This document shows, in pieces, positions 44,753-54,024 of a stretch of DNA of 64,000 bases (positions are counted from its first letter, which is position 1; each line of letters starts with the position of its first letter). Position numbers and translations under genes: made by a program. The notes under the pieces are model-generated. The model was not told where the DNA came from, did not search any database, and saw nothing but the letters and a program-made list of their open reading frames with translations. The stretch covers positions 12,632 to 76,631 of the forward strand of contig CAYFFQ010000007.1 in assembly GCA_964342465.1 (NCBI GenBank), in the 5' to 3' direction. This DNA is from MGIIb-Q1 sp964342465 (GTDB taxonomy: Archaea > Thermoplasmatota > Poseidoniia > Poseidoniales > Thalassarchaeaceae).

Positions 44753-44845
44753 ACACCGAGTCATTCAGGGAAGTAGGACAGTGGAAGAAATCCCTGATGA
44801 CAGAATTCAGCATCCAAGAAAGTTGCATTGTGGAGTGGAAGCGGG

Positions 44846-46060
44846 TTAGAATCCCCAAATGAGAATACTGATGATGAAGACACTGATGAGGGAAACGAAG
44901 AGGGCGGGAATGATGCCGACGAGCATCCCAGTTCCTTGATTTGTCAATCCCGATTGGAAGGATTGAACTATCTTGGCTATCCAGATGATGAAGAGAACTA
45001 ATCCGACGAAGACGCCGAAGCACGGAGCCACCTCGTAGGCACTCGGTCCACCATTGGCACCACCAGGATAGTAATTGGCAACCAATCCCACATCTTCATC
45101 AAGAGGTTCTGAGAGATAGAGTTCCCCGAATCCCGATTTCAGGTCGATGTTTCCGACGGTAATTCTGCGGTATTCGTAGTAGGATGCTGAAGGGCAATCG
45201 GGGGGCTCCCCCCATCGAGTGGTTCTCGGCCACATATTGGTGGCTCCTCGGGGATGGTTGATTTCCACCTCCATCTCACACGATTCCCAGTCAGAGGTGT
45301 TGACTGTGAATTTGAGAGGCTCTAGACCCTCACCCAGTTCTTGGCTCCCCACCAATTTTCTCACTTGTCGATATTCCCAGAAGATTATGGCGAGAGTAAT
45401 TGTGTCTCCTGACTCGTCAAAATCTGAAGGGAGATAGGTGTATTCCCCCTCAGTCTCATTGACCATCTTGAAGGTGATTCGCAGTTCATTCCTATTCTGG
45501 GTCAATTCGCCATTCTGACAAGCATCGATATTCACTCCAGTCTCCTCCCAACGGGATGAACCACTCTCATAAATGGAAAGAGTGCATTCTTCGATGGGAG
45601 TTTCTGACAATTGAAAGGTCCCGTTGGTCCTCTCTGCGTTCCATGTGATGGCAAGGTTCTCCTCAGTGCCATATGAATAGTTACTGTCAGACCAGCCCCC
45701 GACCATCATAGGAACAAAAATTATGAAGAATCCGAAAATAATGGTAATCAACATTCCTTTGAGAAAGGAACCATTGTTCTGTAGCGCTTGCTGGGCGGCC
45801 CAGACACTCGAATCGATGGTTCCCACTTGGCCTGTCAGGGTCACTCCCTCGGCCGGTGCCAACTGCATCGGCATGTGACCCTGCATCTCGCTGTTCACCG
45901 AGAGGCCGGCCGCCCCACCGAGAACTATCGGCTGCACCGCTGATGGCGTAGTATCAGATGATGCTGACCCGACTTCAGCCGACTCACCCCAAGGAGTGCT
46001 CGCTTCCCGCCCCGGTTGAGCCATGGTTGACGCTGACGGGCGCAGGTTATGAGGCTTCAT
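44846..46060 (-). CDS. Membrane protein of unknown function with extracytoplasmic domain
   Basis: A 404-aa protein from the ATG 46060 (ATG 46024 also possible). An N-terminal disordered segment is followed by one TM near residue ~115-135 (MLITIIFGFFIIFVPMMVGG). Then comes a ~190-residue beta-rich domain with several cysteines and NxT/S sites, then two to three C-terminal TM helices. No family recognised. The frame continues upstream through a 13-bp repeat, giving Lys/Thr/Pro repeats that are not part of the gene. Confidence 0.75.
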   Translation of the reverse strand: MKPHNLRPSASTMAQPGREASTPWGESAEVGSASSDTTPSAVQPIVLGGAAGLSVNSEMQGHMPMQLAPAEGVTLTGQVGTIDSSVWAAQQALQNNGSFLKGMLITIIFGFFIIFVPMMVGGWSDSNYSYGTEENLAITWNAERTNGTFQLSETPIEECTLSIYESGSSRWEETGVNIDACQNGELTQNRNELRITFKMVNETEGEYTYLPSDFDESGDTITLAIIFWEYRQVRKLVGSQELGEGLEPLKFTVNTSDWESCEMEVEINHPRGATNMWPRTTRWGEPPDCPSASYYEYRRITVGNIDLKSGFGELYLSEPLDEDVGLVANYYPGGANGGPSAYEVAPCFGVFVGLVLFIIWIAKIVQSFQSGLTNQGTGMLVGIIPALFVSLISVFIISILIWGF

Positions 46061-46183
46061 CCGGCCATAAACACCTAACCGCTTCTGATGGATGTCATCA
46101 CCTGACTTGCAGGGGAGGGTGATGGGCGGGAATCCGCAACTGAACAGGCCGTGGTCATTGTTCCCCGATAGGGGCTTCCGGCT

Positions 46184-46270
46184 GGGTTTTTCGGTTCGGT
46201 TTTTCGGTTCGGTTTTTCGGTTCGGTTTTTCGGTTGGGTTCTCCGGTTCGGTTTTTCGGTTGGGTTCCCA
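46184..46270. repeat. Tandem repeat, 13-bp unit, ~6.5 copies
   Basis: CGGTTCGGTTTTT repeats in perfect 13-base steps with a few CGGTTGGGTTCTC variants. It lies between the aquaporin 3' end and the next minus-strand gene. Confidence 0.95.
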
Positions 46271-46309
46271 GCGGTTTGCAGGTATTGTCCCCATATTGGG
46301 TCCAGAGAA

Positions 46310-46987
46310 CTATTTCTCGAAGATGATGAAACGGTCGTAGAGCAGGGTGAGTAGCACAGCACCGATAATGGGTCCCACCCAATACATCCACGAATCAGCG
46401 AGAGTTCCCTCGAACAGAGCAGAGCCGAAATGGCGAGCCGGATTCATCGAAGCGCCGGTGAGAGGAATACCGACCAGCATGCAGGCGGAGACCATCCCTC
46501 CGATTCCCCAGCCACCCATTCTTGGGGAGCGCGAATCAACCACCGTACCCATAATGGAGAGCATGAGCATCGCTGTCAACACCGCTTCCCATGCCACCAC
46601 CTGTAGTGATGAGAGGGCCACCCCCCCAACAGACCCCGGCCGAGGAGTTCCCGAAAAGTTGTCCCCACCAAGGGTGACATAGAGCAACGCCCCCGCCAGT
46701 GTGCCACCTATGAGTTGTGCGATGATGTATGATGCTGCGGTCTTGCCGTCGCACCGTCCTGACACCAACATCGAGATGGTGACGGCTGGATTGAAATGAG
46801 CACCGGAGATGTGCAACATCGCTGAAATGACTACTGAGAGGGCGAGACCGGTGCTGAGTGCCAATTCGAGAGTAGACGGCGGACCGGCGGATGAGAGGGA
46901 GATGACAGCTCCGGAACCAAACAGAACGATGACGAAGAGGCCGGTCGCCTCAGCCAGAAGTTTCTGACCCGTCACTTCCCCCGACAT
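46310..46987 (-). CDS. Aquaporin / MIP-family channel
   Basis: A 225-aa six-helix channel with both hallmark loops: HFNPAVTIS (first NPA) and SMNPARHFG (second NPA). Transports water, glycerol or small neutral solutes; the selectivity-filter residues cannot be placed safely by eye. The ATG 46987 gives a short polar N-terminus; the frame opens at 47026. An NPA-less paralogue lies upstream at 47.5-48.1 kb in the same direction, beyond two repeat arrays. Confidence 0.93.
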   Translation of the reverse strand: MSGEVTGQKLLAEATGLFVIVLFGSGAVISLSSAGPPSTLELALSTGLALSVVISAMLHISGAHFNPAVTISMLVSGRCDGKTAASYIIAQLIGGTLAGALLYVTLGGDNFSGTPRPGSVGGVALSSLQVVAWEAVLTAMLMLSIMGTVVDSRSPRMGGWGIGGMVSACMLVGIPLTGASMNPARHFGSALFEGTLADSWMYWVGPIIGAVLLTLLYDRFIIFEK

Positions 46988-47004
46988 GCAACTCCCCAAA
47001 GGGG

Positions 47005-47160
47005 TGTGCGCAAGCGTGCCGCTCATAATCTCTCACCATAATTCCGAACACAGCAGCACCCAAGATGTGCAATAATGAGAGGCGTGCGCAAGCGTGCCGC
47101 TCATAATCTCTCACCATCATTCCGAACACAGCAGCACCCAAGATGCGCAATAATGAGAGG
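47005..47160. repeat. Tandem repeat, 78-bp unit, 2 copies
   Basis: GTGCGCAAGCGTGCCGCTC recurs at 47006 and 47084, with near identity over the full unit. It lies between the two aquaporin-family genes. Confidence 0.93.
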
Positions 47161-47189
47161 GGATGATGTGAATGGTAGAACGATTGGTG

Positions 47190-47440
47190 TCGCCGCCGAG
47201 TGCTGCCGGCCGCTGCGGCTCATCAATCCGCTTTCGGCCCGAAGAAAGGTTTGGCACGGAGCGGGGATTCGCCTCGGCGTTGTGTGCTGCCGGCCGCTGC
47301 GGCTCATCAATCCGCTTTCAGCCCGAAGAAAGGTTTGGCACGGAGCGGGGATTCGCCTCGCCGTTGTGTGCTGCCGGCCGCTGCGGCTCATCAATCCGCT
47401 TTCAGCCCGAAGAAAGGTTTGGCACGAGGCGGGGGGTGCC
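47190..47440. repeat. Tandem repeat, 84-bp unit, 3 copies
   Basis: TGCTGCCGGCCGCTGCGG recurs at 47201, 47285 and 47369. Because 84 is a multiple of three, all frames stay open and give spurious Ala/Gly repeats. Directly next to the 78-bp array but unrelated in sequence. Confidence 0.95.
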
Positions 47441-47494
47441 CCCCCGCCCCGTGCTGTTCGTCTGACTTGAATTGGTCATGAGATGTCGAAGGGG

Positions 47495-48070
47495 TTATTC
47501 CTCTTCGCCGAGAATCTTCTCGCCGAACATGACAGCGACGTATGCGCCGACCACGGTGGAAATCAATCCAACGAATATCGACAACATGTTGGTCCCCGTC
47601 CATCCCGAGGTGATTAACATACCACCGAGCTCGGATGCGGCTGAGATGGTTGCTCCACCTGCTGCCATCATCCATGCGAGGATGCCGATTTCCCAACCGG
47701 CACCCATTCGGTCGTACACCATCATCATCAGGAATCCTGCGAACAGTGATGATATCACGAGATAGGGGGTGAACTCACCCGGCCCTACCCATGTCATCGC
47801 CCCTGCATCGGTCACCAGCGTCTCCCAGCGAATGAATCCATAGGCAGTTATCCCACCTAGAATCTGGGCGATGAAATCGTATGCTCCATCTTCCCACTCA
47901 TCTCGTCCGGTCGCCACTCTTGCCAGTGTGAACATCGGCAAAATGGTCCCACCCATTGCAATCATGAAGACTGCAAGGACGAGGCCGGTTGCCATCGCTC
48001 CTCCGCTGACTGCGAAGTAAACAACTACTAAGCTGCCTACAAACTCCTTCAATGCTCTTCCATGCTCCAT
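47495..48070 (-). CDS. Aquaporin-fold membrane protein lacking both NPA motifs
   Basis: A 191-aa protein with about six helices. AMGGTILPMFTLARVATGR...AYDFIAQILGGITAYG aligns well with the aquaporin block HISGAHFNPAVTISMLVSGR...ASYIIAQLIGG of the neighbouring gene, but the first NPA is LPM. The second half-helix loop reads TSGWTGTNMLSIFVG instead of SMNPARHFG. So the pore-lining asparagines are gone. The start ATG 48070 has a GGAGTG upstream. It may be a regulatory or altered-selectivity relative. Confidence 0.75.
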   Translation of the reverse strand: MEHGRALKEFVGSLVVVYFAVSGGAMATGLVLAVFMIAMGGTILPMFTLARVATGRDEWEDGAYDFIAQILGGITAYGFIRWETLVTDAGAMTWVGPGEFTPYLVISSLFAGFLMMMVYDRMGAGWEIGILAWMMAAGGATISAASELGGMLITSGWTGTNMLSIFVGLISTVVGAYVAVMFGEKILGEEE

Positions 48071-48129
48071 TTTTTTCACTCCTCTTTTTTGTTCATCGCT
48101 CTGTTGCGATTGCAATCGTGTCCTTCTGA

Positions 48130-48142
48130 CTGCTTATATATG
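48130..48142 (-). promoter_or_regulatory. TATA-box region upstream of the NPA-less channel gene
   Basis: CTGCTTATATATG lies ~62-72 bases upstream of the ATG at 48070. The surrounding 48071-48444 stretch is the most AT-rich long intergenic region in the window and holds no recognised gene. Confidence 0.45.
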
Positions 48143-48444
48143 ATTCCCATGGTAATGGTGATTAATCGCCGGTTTAATCATCTATTCACAACCGCCGGTG
48201 CAATGAAACCAAGTAAGTGAGTAGCCGAACACCACCCGCCGAAATCAGATAATAATTCGTTCAGAAATGACGAATTGTAGTAAATGATTATCATTTCTTC
48301 CACGCATTCATACAGATGTCTTTCACCACTCGGAATGAATTATATTCGCCGCAACCCCAATAAATGGAAACTTATCAATCGCCAAATTGCATTTCGGTTG
48401 ATGCTCCTTTGGAGCATCTCAAACGATACACCGCTTCATCACAC

Positions 48445-49356
48445 TCAGCGCTGGCAGTTGGGGCAGTAGAAGGTCGAGCGACCAGATTGTGTGATTCTCT
48501 TCACCTCACTCGCACAACCACTCGTCGTACACCCCTTCCCTTCCCGACCATATACTTTGAAAGAGTGGGCGAAATACCCCAATTCACCATCCACAGCGGC
48601 GAAATCCGAGATGGTGGAGCCCCCAGCCTCAATCGCTTCGAGAAGTACACTCTTGCTATGCTGAACGATTTTCCGAGCCATATCTGTCACTCCCCTCCGA
48701 CCTGCCACACTCAATGATCTCCTCAGCGGGGAAACGCCGGCTCGGAACAGTATCTCGCAGACATAGATGTTGCCAAGACCTGCCACCACTCGTTGGTCGA
48801 GCAACGCTGTCTTGATGGGAGTCTTCCTGCCACGCAGTGATTGGCATAGGGCTTGCGCCGAGAAGTCCTCGGTCAGAGGTTCGACACCGATTCCATCCAA
48901 AAGTGGATGGCTGAACCGCGACGCATCCAATCGAGGAGCAATCTTTCCCTCTGGGGGCTCGCCACGTGGTGAGGCGGCGGCGATATAATCCATCAAACCG
49001 AAACGGCGCGTGTCGTTGTAGATAGCCATGGAGCCGTCATCCATTGTCAACACAACATGGTCATGTTTGGCCAGTCCACCGGCGTCGATGAACTCGGACT
49101 CATCCCGATAGAGAGTGAATTTCCCAGTCATCCCAAGGTGTATCAACAGGGCAGTTTCGTCGGTGAAGTGAACGAGGAGATACTTCGCCCTGCGCCCCAC
49201 CCCGCGCACACATTTGCCGGTGACGATATCTCCCAAGTCCGCGGGAAAAGGAAACCTCAACCCCTCCCTGTGAGTCTGAAATGAGACTATGCTCCTGCCC
49301 TCGAGCACCTTCGCAAGTCCCCTTCGCACGGTCTCAACCTCAGGAAGTTCTGGCAC
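48445..49356 (-). CDS. mutM: Formamidopyrimidine-DNA glycosylase (Fpg/MutM)
   Basis: A 303-aa base-excision repair enzyme for 8-oxoguanine. The mature N-terminal proline (PELPEVETVRRGL) is the catalytic nucleophile, so the GTG at 49356 must be the start; the frame continues upstream only by chance. HLGMTGKF and the H2TH segment VVAGLGNIYVCE are present. The C-terminal zinc finger is CTTSGC...FYCPNC. Fpg is rare in archaea, so transfer from bacteria is likely. Confidence 0.94.
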   Translation of the reverse strand: MPELPEVETVRRGLAKVLEGRSIVSFQTHREGLRFPFPADLGDIVTGKCVRGVGRRAKYLLVHFTDETALLIHLGMTGKFTLYRDESEFIDAGGLAKHDHVVLTMDDGSMAIYNDTRRFGLMDYIAAASPRGEPPEGKIAPRLDASRFSHPLLDGIGVEPLTEDFSAQALCQSLRGRKTPIKTALLDQRVVAGLGNIYVCEILFRAGVSPLRRSLSVAGRRGVTDMARKIVQHSKSVLLEAIEAGGSTISDFAAVDGELGYFAHSFKVYGREGKGCTTSGCASEVKRITQSGRSTFYCPNCQR

Positions 49357-49389
49357 GCCACTCGCAAGGAGAAATAGTGCAAAGCCCTT

Positions 49390-49640
49390 CTCCCTCCATT
49401 CAGTTGCAATCCTATAATGAGAACAATTCCTCGCTAGAGAAGTGAGCCTTCTCCATCCAGTCAGTTGCAATCGTGCAGTGCGACCAGTGGAGTCGGGGAT
49501 GTAGCCTGAACGGTGAGGAGTTCGCTTGCAATCGTGGTGTGTGAGCCGTGGAGTTAGGTGGGTATGGTGGGTACGAACTGAACATGGTGACCGTCGCCAT
49601 CGTGTGAGCCGTTGAGTTAGGTGGGTGTGGTTGTGGATAT
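49390..49640. repeat. Degenerate repeats between mutM and fibrillarin
   Basis: CAGTTGCAATC-type blocks recur near 49400 and 49460, and GTGTGAGCCGTNGAGTTAGGTGGGT recurs near 49540 and 49600. They look like eroded tandem units; no exact single period. Confidence 0.5.
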
Positions 49641-49642
49641 CG

Positions 49643-50392
49643 TCACTGCCAATCGGTGGGGGCTCTGACGACCAGCACCGCGTGTTGTTCTTCCCAGCCG
49701 ACCAGTCTGATAGTCTCCTCGACCATCAGGCCGGCTACAGTCAGTGCCTCGGCCGCAGCGGCGTAATGCTCTTCGGCACCCCCTTCTGCGTGGCGCTCTG
49801 AAGCGGATTTGAGAGAGAGGAGAGCAGTTCCGCCGTTTGAAAGAAAGTTCTGTGCCGCCTTGATGAAGAAATCGACTTGACCTGCCTGTGAGACATCCTG
49901 AAAGAGCCAGTCCACTCTTCCCGCCAACCACGGTGATATCGTCTCCGGTTTCCGAGCATCAGCCATCAGCGGAAGTATTCCCGGTCGCGACTCAGCGAGT
50001 TTGACGAGGTCCCTCAGACATCTCGCCGAGATGTCCACCGCGATGATGGAAGAGGCGAGCCTGTTTCCAGCACCACAAATGGCATCATGCAGATGTGAGA
50101 CGGTGGTTCCATGACCTGCACCCAAATAGATGATTGTCGAGCCTTCGGCCGGCAGGAGTGAGGTTTTATCGAGTTTGGTTCGGAGAATAGCGGCGGCGAG
50201 TTTGGAGTGGCGGGGCGACCAGTTACGCCACTCCCCCCCCTTCATCCGCCGGATGGTTTCGCCCCTGACCTTGTGACCTCGGTGTGAATTCAGGGTCCAT
50301 AGCCCTCGGCCGACGATGCGCACATTGTCGGTCAATGCAGTCTCCTTGGAGCGGCCTCTGCCGGTGTGGCCCTTTCCCGCCAAGGTGCTCAC
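49643..50392 (-). CDS. flpA: Fibrillarin-like rRNA/tRNA 2'-O-methyltransferase
   Basis: A 249-aa catalytic subunit of the box C/D RNP. YLGAGHGTTVSHLHD is SAM motif I, followed by ISARCLRDLV and FQDVSQAGQVDFFI, all fibrillarin signatures. It works with Nop5 and L7Ae on guide RNAs. The start at 50392 overlaps the nop5 stop by four bases (ATGA), a coupled pair as in other archaea. Confidence 0.95.
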   Translation of the reverse strand: MSTLAGKGHTGRGRSKETALTDNVRIVGRGLWTLNSHRGHKVRGETIRRMKGGEWRNWSPRHSKLAAAILRTKLDKTSLLPAEGSTIIYLGAGHGTTVSHLHDAICGAGNRLASSIIAVDISARCLRDLVKLAESRPGILPLMADARKPETISPWLAGRVDWLFQDVSQAGQVDFFIKAAQNFLSNGGTALLSLKSASERHAEGGAEEHYAAAAEALTVAGLMVEETIRLVGWEEQHAVLVVRAPTDWQ

Positions 50393-51390
50393 CTCTTGCT
50401 CGGCTTCGCGTGTCGCGCTCTGATTTCCGCCACTTTTCCCTCGACCTCAGCAACCGCCTCGTCCGAAAGTGGCTCGCCATCCCACGCATCGAGGCGAGCT
50501 GCGAGAGAAACTTTCCCAGAGAGCATTCTCGCTATCTTGCCCCTGACCCATCGTGGTGAGCGGGAGACCCACGGATGTTGGAAGAGGTGCCCATGTTTGG
50601 GAACCGGTATTCCATCCCTCAGATGGCGGAAGAAACTGGATTCAGCACCAAGCACCTGAACGGTGCCGGAAGGCAGTCGAGCGAGCCGTTGTCGGCCGTG
50701 TGCAGCCGTGCACATTCTCGCGGCGAGCAGAGGACCCAACAACTTCGAGAGCGAGGGCAGATGTTCCTTCGCCACCTCTCTCGTCGCTGTTTCCACCGAC
50801 TTCAAGCGTGACTCGACTGCAACCACTCCGACCGCCCATCGGCGCAGTGCCATCCATTCCGCATCACTGATTCCGGAGGGGGCGGCAGCCCCGCCCAGAC
50901 GCTCTGCTGCCTCCTGAAGTGAAGATGACTGAGCGATGGCGGCGGGAATCTCATCTCGCTGACCATCAAGGTCCACTTCGGGAAGGAACATGCCCGCCCA
51001 TTCGACAACCCTCGCCTCCAATGTGGTGAAGGAGGCACGCAGTTCATCACCTCCGCGCACGAGGTGGTCGAGGCGCTGGTCGGGGTCACCCGCCACCGCC
51101 GCTATGTCACGCTTCGCCATCACCAGAGTGGCTTGACGGAGGATATCCATCTCTTCCATGGAGAGTTCTGGCCACCATCCTGCAGGCAACTCCTGAACGG
51201 GGGATGGAACCGCATCTGGGAATCGTTCATTAAGGATTCTTGCCTCCTCTGTCATGCCCTGACGGGCGAGAACCGACAACCGCTCGGCTACACTCACTTC
51301 GTTGCGACTACCATTCCAGATTGACTCGTCAACGATATCCCCCTCCTCGGTGAGGATGCGCGCCAGACGCCAATCCCAGACCAGACGCAT
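50389..51390 (-). CDS. Nop5/Nop56-family box C/D RNP protein
   Basis: A 333-aa scaffold of the C/D methylation complex. The N-terminal fibrillarin-binding domain is short. A long coiled coil follows (DLDGQRDEIPAAIAQSSS...). The NOP domain has VLGAESSFFRHLRDGIPVPKHGHLFQHPWV and GKIARMLSGKVSLAARLDAW. The ATG 51390 is chosen over the longer frame to 51435. Confidence 0.93.
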   Translation of the reverse strand: MRLVWDWRLARILTEEGDIVDESIWNGSRNEVSVAERLSVLARQGMTEEARILNERFPDAVPSPVQELPAGWWPELSMEEMDILRQATLVMAKRDIAAVAGDPDQRLDHLVRGGDELRASFTTLEARVVEWAGMFLPEVDLDGQRDEIPAAIAQSSSLQEAAERLGGAAAPSGISDAEWMALRRWAVGVVAVESRLKSVETATREVAKEHLPSLSKLLGPLLAARMCTAAHGRQRLARLPSGTVQVLGAESSFFRHLRDGIPVPKHGHLFQHPWVSRSPRWVRGKIARMLSGKVSLAARLDAWDGEPLSDEAVAEVEGKVAEIRARHAKPSKR

Positions 51391-51616
51391 GATTATGCGA
51401 GATGGCCCCCCTTGAAAAGTGCGAGGGAGAGTCATGTGGAGGAACTTACCGGGAAAGTGTCACCCCCAAGCACCATCGTCTCATTCATCAAACACCCAAC
51501 CGACTTTCTTGGTGCCGAAGGACAAACCGAGTGATTTGCCTTACATTAAAATCGCGAGTTCTGATTAAACCCTCAATCGTTCATCTTAAATGCGAGAATG
51601 ATTCCCCTACGCTATC

Positions 51617-51620
51617 GGAG
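51617..51620 (+). promoter_or_regulatory. Shine-Dalgarno-like GGAG before a non-ATG start
   Basis: GGAG sits nine bases before ATC 51630, exactly where the family N-terminus would begin. No in-frame ATG, GTG or TTG lies between GTG 51531 and the first cysteine. Confidence 0.4.
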
Positions 51621-51629
51621 TGTGATAGC

Positions 51630-51989
51630 ATCTTCTGTCCGGAATGCGGAACCTTGGCCTTCCCAGGCAAGGATGGAATCATCAAATGTCCAAATGGACG
51701 GTGTAACTACATCGGTGAGGCGAAGGGGAAGGTGAAACTCAAGAGTGGCGAGGAGATAGACACCAGCGACACAGTGACTTCCTCCAAGGCGAGTGACCTG
51801 AAGCACCTTCGTGAGGTGATAGATGACTCGTCCCAACACCGAGGTGTGCTCACCAGTGACAGTTATATCTGCCCGAAATGCGAAGGCAGCGAAGTCTTCG
51901 CAGAACTGAAGCAGACCAGAGCATCTGATGAGCCGGAAACTCGTATTCTCACCTGCGCGGATTGCTCGCACGGATGGCGCGAATACTGA
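51630..51989 (+). CDS. tfs: Transcription factor S (TFIIS/RPB9-like)
   Basis: A 119-aa protein if initiated at 51630. The N-terminal ribbon is FCPECG...KCPNGRC, followed by a charged linker. The C-terminal ribbon is YICPKCEGS...RASDEPETRILTCADCSHGWREY, with DE in the loop needed to stimulate RNA polymerase cleavage. TFS rescues backtracked RNA polymerase. Expected length is 100-115 aa with M-FCPECG at the start. Here ATC stands where the ATG should be; the nearest standard start (GTG 51531) adds a 33-residue extension of odd composition across a likely promoter. Confidence 0.88.
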   Translation: MFCPECGTLAFPGKDGIIKCPNGRCNYIGEAKGKVKLKSGEEIDTSDTVTSSKASDLKHLREVIDDSSQHRGVLTSDSYICPKCEGSEVFAELKQTRASDEPETRILTCADCSHGWREY

Positions 51990-52186
51990 CTCCACCCACT
52001 CTCTCGCCCACTTATGCTCAACTCAGTCGACAACCCAGACTGACTGCTATCACCATACCTCTCGGCGATTCCATCGACAGGGAAGTGATTGTCAGGTTGC
52101 CATTGGCGAGGCTTGAAAGGAGGGGAGCCGGAGCCGAGAGGCATGATGCCTTCACCGAAGGGTGGCTCACCCATCCAATTTGCTGA
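51974..52186 (+). CDS. Possible 70-aa protein between tfs and the ABC exporter
   Basis: An ATG at 51974 inside the end of tfs opens a frame ending at 52186, inside the ABC gene start. The middle part (AITIPLGDSIDREVIVRLPLARLERRG) has coding-like composition. No domain recognised; overlaps on both sides make it uncertain. Confidence 0.3.
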   Translation: MARILTPPTLSPTYAQLSRQPRLTAITIPLGDSIDREVIVRLPLARLERRGAGAERHDAFTEGWLTHPIC

Positions 52187-53999
52187 TGGCACCTCCGCGA
52201 GTGGGGACAGGCAAGTTCTCGGTCGGCAGTTATGGCGAATCCTACCCTTCATCAAACCATACAAAATCCGCTTCGGCCTCGGGATACTCACCAACGCCGG
52301 CGCCCGCGCATGTGACCTGCTCCCTTTCGTGGCAATGGGGCTACTCACCGATGCTGTGCTGAACGGTGAGGTGGGCACGGTCGATGAGTTCGCCTTCTAC
52401 GGATTACTCATCCTGAGTGCGTTTACCGGCCTTGCGATTTTTCAGGGAATATCCAACTACTGCTGGGAGACATTAGCACAATACCTGCAACATGACATCA
52501 GAATGGCGGCTTTTGACTCACTGATAAAGATGGAAATTCGGTATTTCGAGGACCGCCAAACAGGCGACATCATGTCGGTGCTTTCAGCCGATGTCAATCA
52601 GTTGGAGAATTTTCTCTCCGACGCCTCCACCTCTATGATAAGAATCGTCATCACCTTCTCGGCCGCCTTTGCGATTCTCGTATGGATGTCGTGGAAATTG
52701 GCCCTGATTCTGTTCGTGCCTGTTTCCATCATAATGCCACTCATCTACTTCTTCTCTACCCGCGTTCAGAAGAGATATCGCGAGTCTCGACAATCGTTTG
52801 GTGACATAAATGCCGTCCTCTCCAACAACATCAGTGGGATGGGAGTGGTTCAGGCTTACAACGCCGAGGCATACGAAGCCGAGAGAGTGGGCGGTGAGAG
52901 TTCCGCATACAAGTTCCACGCCATCGGGGCGACCGTCGAGCGCACCAAGTTCCTCCCAGGAATCTATGTCATCGCCGGCATCGCCTTCGGACTCCTTGCC
53001 ACTGCCGGCGGCTATCTGATGTTGCAGGGCGAAGATGCAGGAGGAATAACTCCCGGTCAGTTCGTCACCTTCCTGCTGATGAGCACGAGAATGTCAATGC
53101 CTTTGTTCATCCTCGGGATGTTGGTCAATCAGATTCAGAAATCTGAGGCGAGCGCCCGCAGGGTGTTCGCTATGATAGACCTTGAACCTACCATCGTCGA
53201 CAAGGAAGGTGCTGTCTGCCTTGAGGAGCCGGCAAAATCCATCGCGTTTCATGATGTCCATTTCGGCTATCCCAATGGCAACAAGGTTCTCAACGGAGTC
53301 TCTTTTGAACTGGCCGAAAACCAAAGTATCGGAATCGTGGGTCCGACCGGAGCAGGGAAATCCACAATCGTCAAACTACTCCTACGCTATTACGAAACCG
53401 ACTCCGGCTCGGTATCGATGAATGGCCAAGACATCCACGACCTCACCCTCGAATGCATCCGCGACCAGATAGGATATGTCAGTCAGGATGTCTATCTCTT
53501 CCACGGCACAATCAGAGAAAACATCGCTTATGCCGACCAGACTGCGAGTGATGACGACATCATGCGGGCATCTGAACTGGCCGGGGCCACCGAATTCATT
53601 GACTCGTTTCCCAACGGATTCAATACCGTCGTAGGTGACAGAGGCGTCAAACTGTCCGGCGGACAGAGACAGAGAATATCGCTGGCAAGAGCGATCCTGC
53701 GGCGGCCACCACTACTCATCCTCGATGAGGCGACCAGCGCCGTGGATACGCGCACTGAAGAGGTCATCCAGAGAAATCTGAATCAATTCAAGGATGGCAG
53801 GATGACAGTCGCCGTAGCCCACCGCCTCTCGACCATCCGCGACGCCAACTTGATCCTCGTACTCGTGGAAGGAGTTGTTGTGGAGCGAGGTACACACGAC
53901 GACCTAATCACTCAAGAGGGAGTCTATGCAGACTTGTGGGCGGTACAGACGGGAGACCTTACGAACAGTACTGGAGAAGCGACCCAGTACGACCAGTGA
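52143..53999 (+). CDS. ABC exporter, fused TM and ATPase domains (MdlB/MsbA-type half transporter)
   Basis: A 618-aa half transporter. Residues ~30-340 are a six-helix type-IV exporter domain with the RYFEDRQTGDIMSVLSADV coupling motif. The ATPase (~360-600) has Walker A GPTGAGKST near 400, Q-loop YVSQDVYLF, signature LSGGQRQR, Walker B LLILDEATSAVD and H-loop AHRLST. It likely forms a homodimer exporting a lipid or hydrophobic compound. The ATG 52143 (ATGATG) is chosen. Confidence 0.93.
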   Translation: MMPSPKGGSPIQFADGTSASGDRQVLGRQLWRILPFIKPYKIRFGLGILTNAGARACDLLPFVAMGLLTDAVLNGEVGTVDEFAFYGLLILSAFTGLAIFQGISNYCWETLAQYLQHDIRMAAFDSLIKMEIRYFEDRQTGDIMSVLSADVNQLENFLSDASTSMIRIVITFSAAFAILVWMSWKLALILFVPVSIIMPLIYFFSTRVQKRYRESRQSFGDINAVLSNNISGMGVVQAYNAEAYEAERVGGESSAYKFHAIGATVERTKFLPGIYVIAGIAFGLLATAGGYLMLQGEDAGGITPGQFVTFLLMSTRMSMPLFILGMLVNQIQKSEASARRVFAMIDLEPTIVDKEGAVCLEEPAKSIAFHDVHFGYPNGNKVLNGVSFELAENQSIGIVGPTGAGKSTIVKLLLRYYETDSGSVSMNGQDIHDLTLECIRDQIGYVSQDVYLFHGTIRENIAYADQTASDDDIMRASELAGATEFIDSFPNGFNTVVGDRGVKLSGGQRQRISLARAILRRPPLLILDEATSAVDTRTEEVIQRNLNQFKDGRMTVAVAHRLSTIRDANLILVLVEGVVVERGTHDDLITQEGVYADLWAVQTGDLTNSTGEATQYDQ

Positions 54000-54011
54000 A
54001 ATAGAATCAAC

Positions 54012-54017
54012 AGGAGG
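54012..54017 (+). promoter_or_regulatory. Strong ribosome-binding site before GTG start
   Basis: AGGAGG lies seven bases before GTG 54025 and decides the start of the FGE-like gene over earlier in-frame codons that overlap the ABC gene. Confidence 0.65.
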
Positions 54018-54024
54018 AAAATCC

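Noticed and set aside
46061..46294. N-terminal Lys/Thr/Pro extension of the membrane protein at 44.8 kb
   Set aside because: It is only translation of the 13-bp repeat; ATG 46060 or 46024 gives a normal start.
47075..47481. Ala/Gly-rich repeat ORFs over the 78- and 84-bp arrays
   Set aside because: Both periods are multiples of three, so all frames stay open; no ribosome-binding site or coupling as at 6484.
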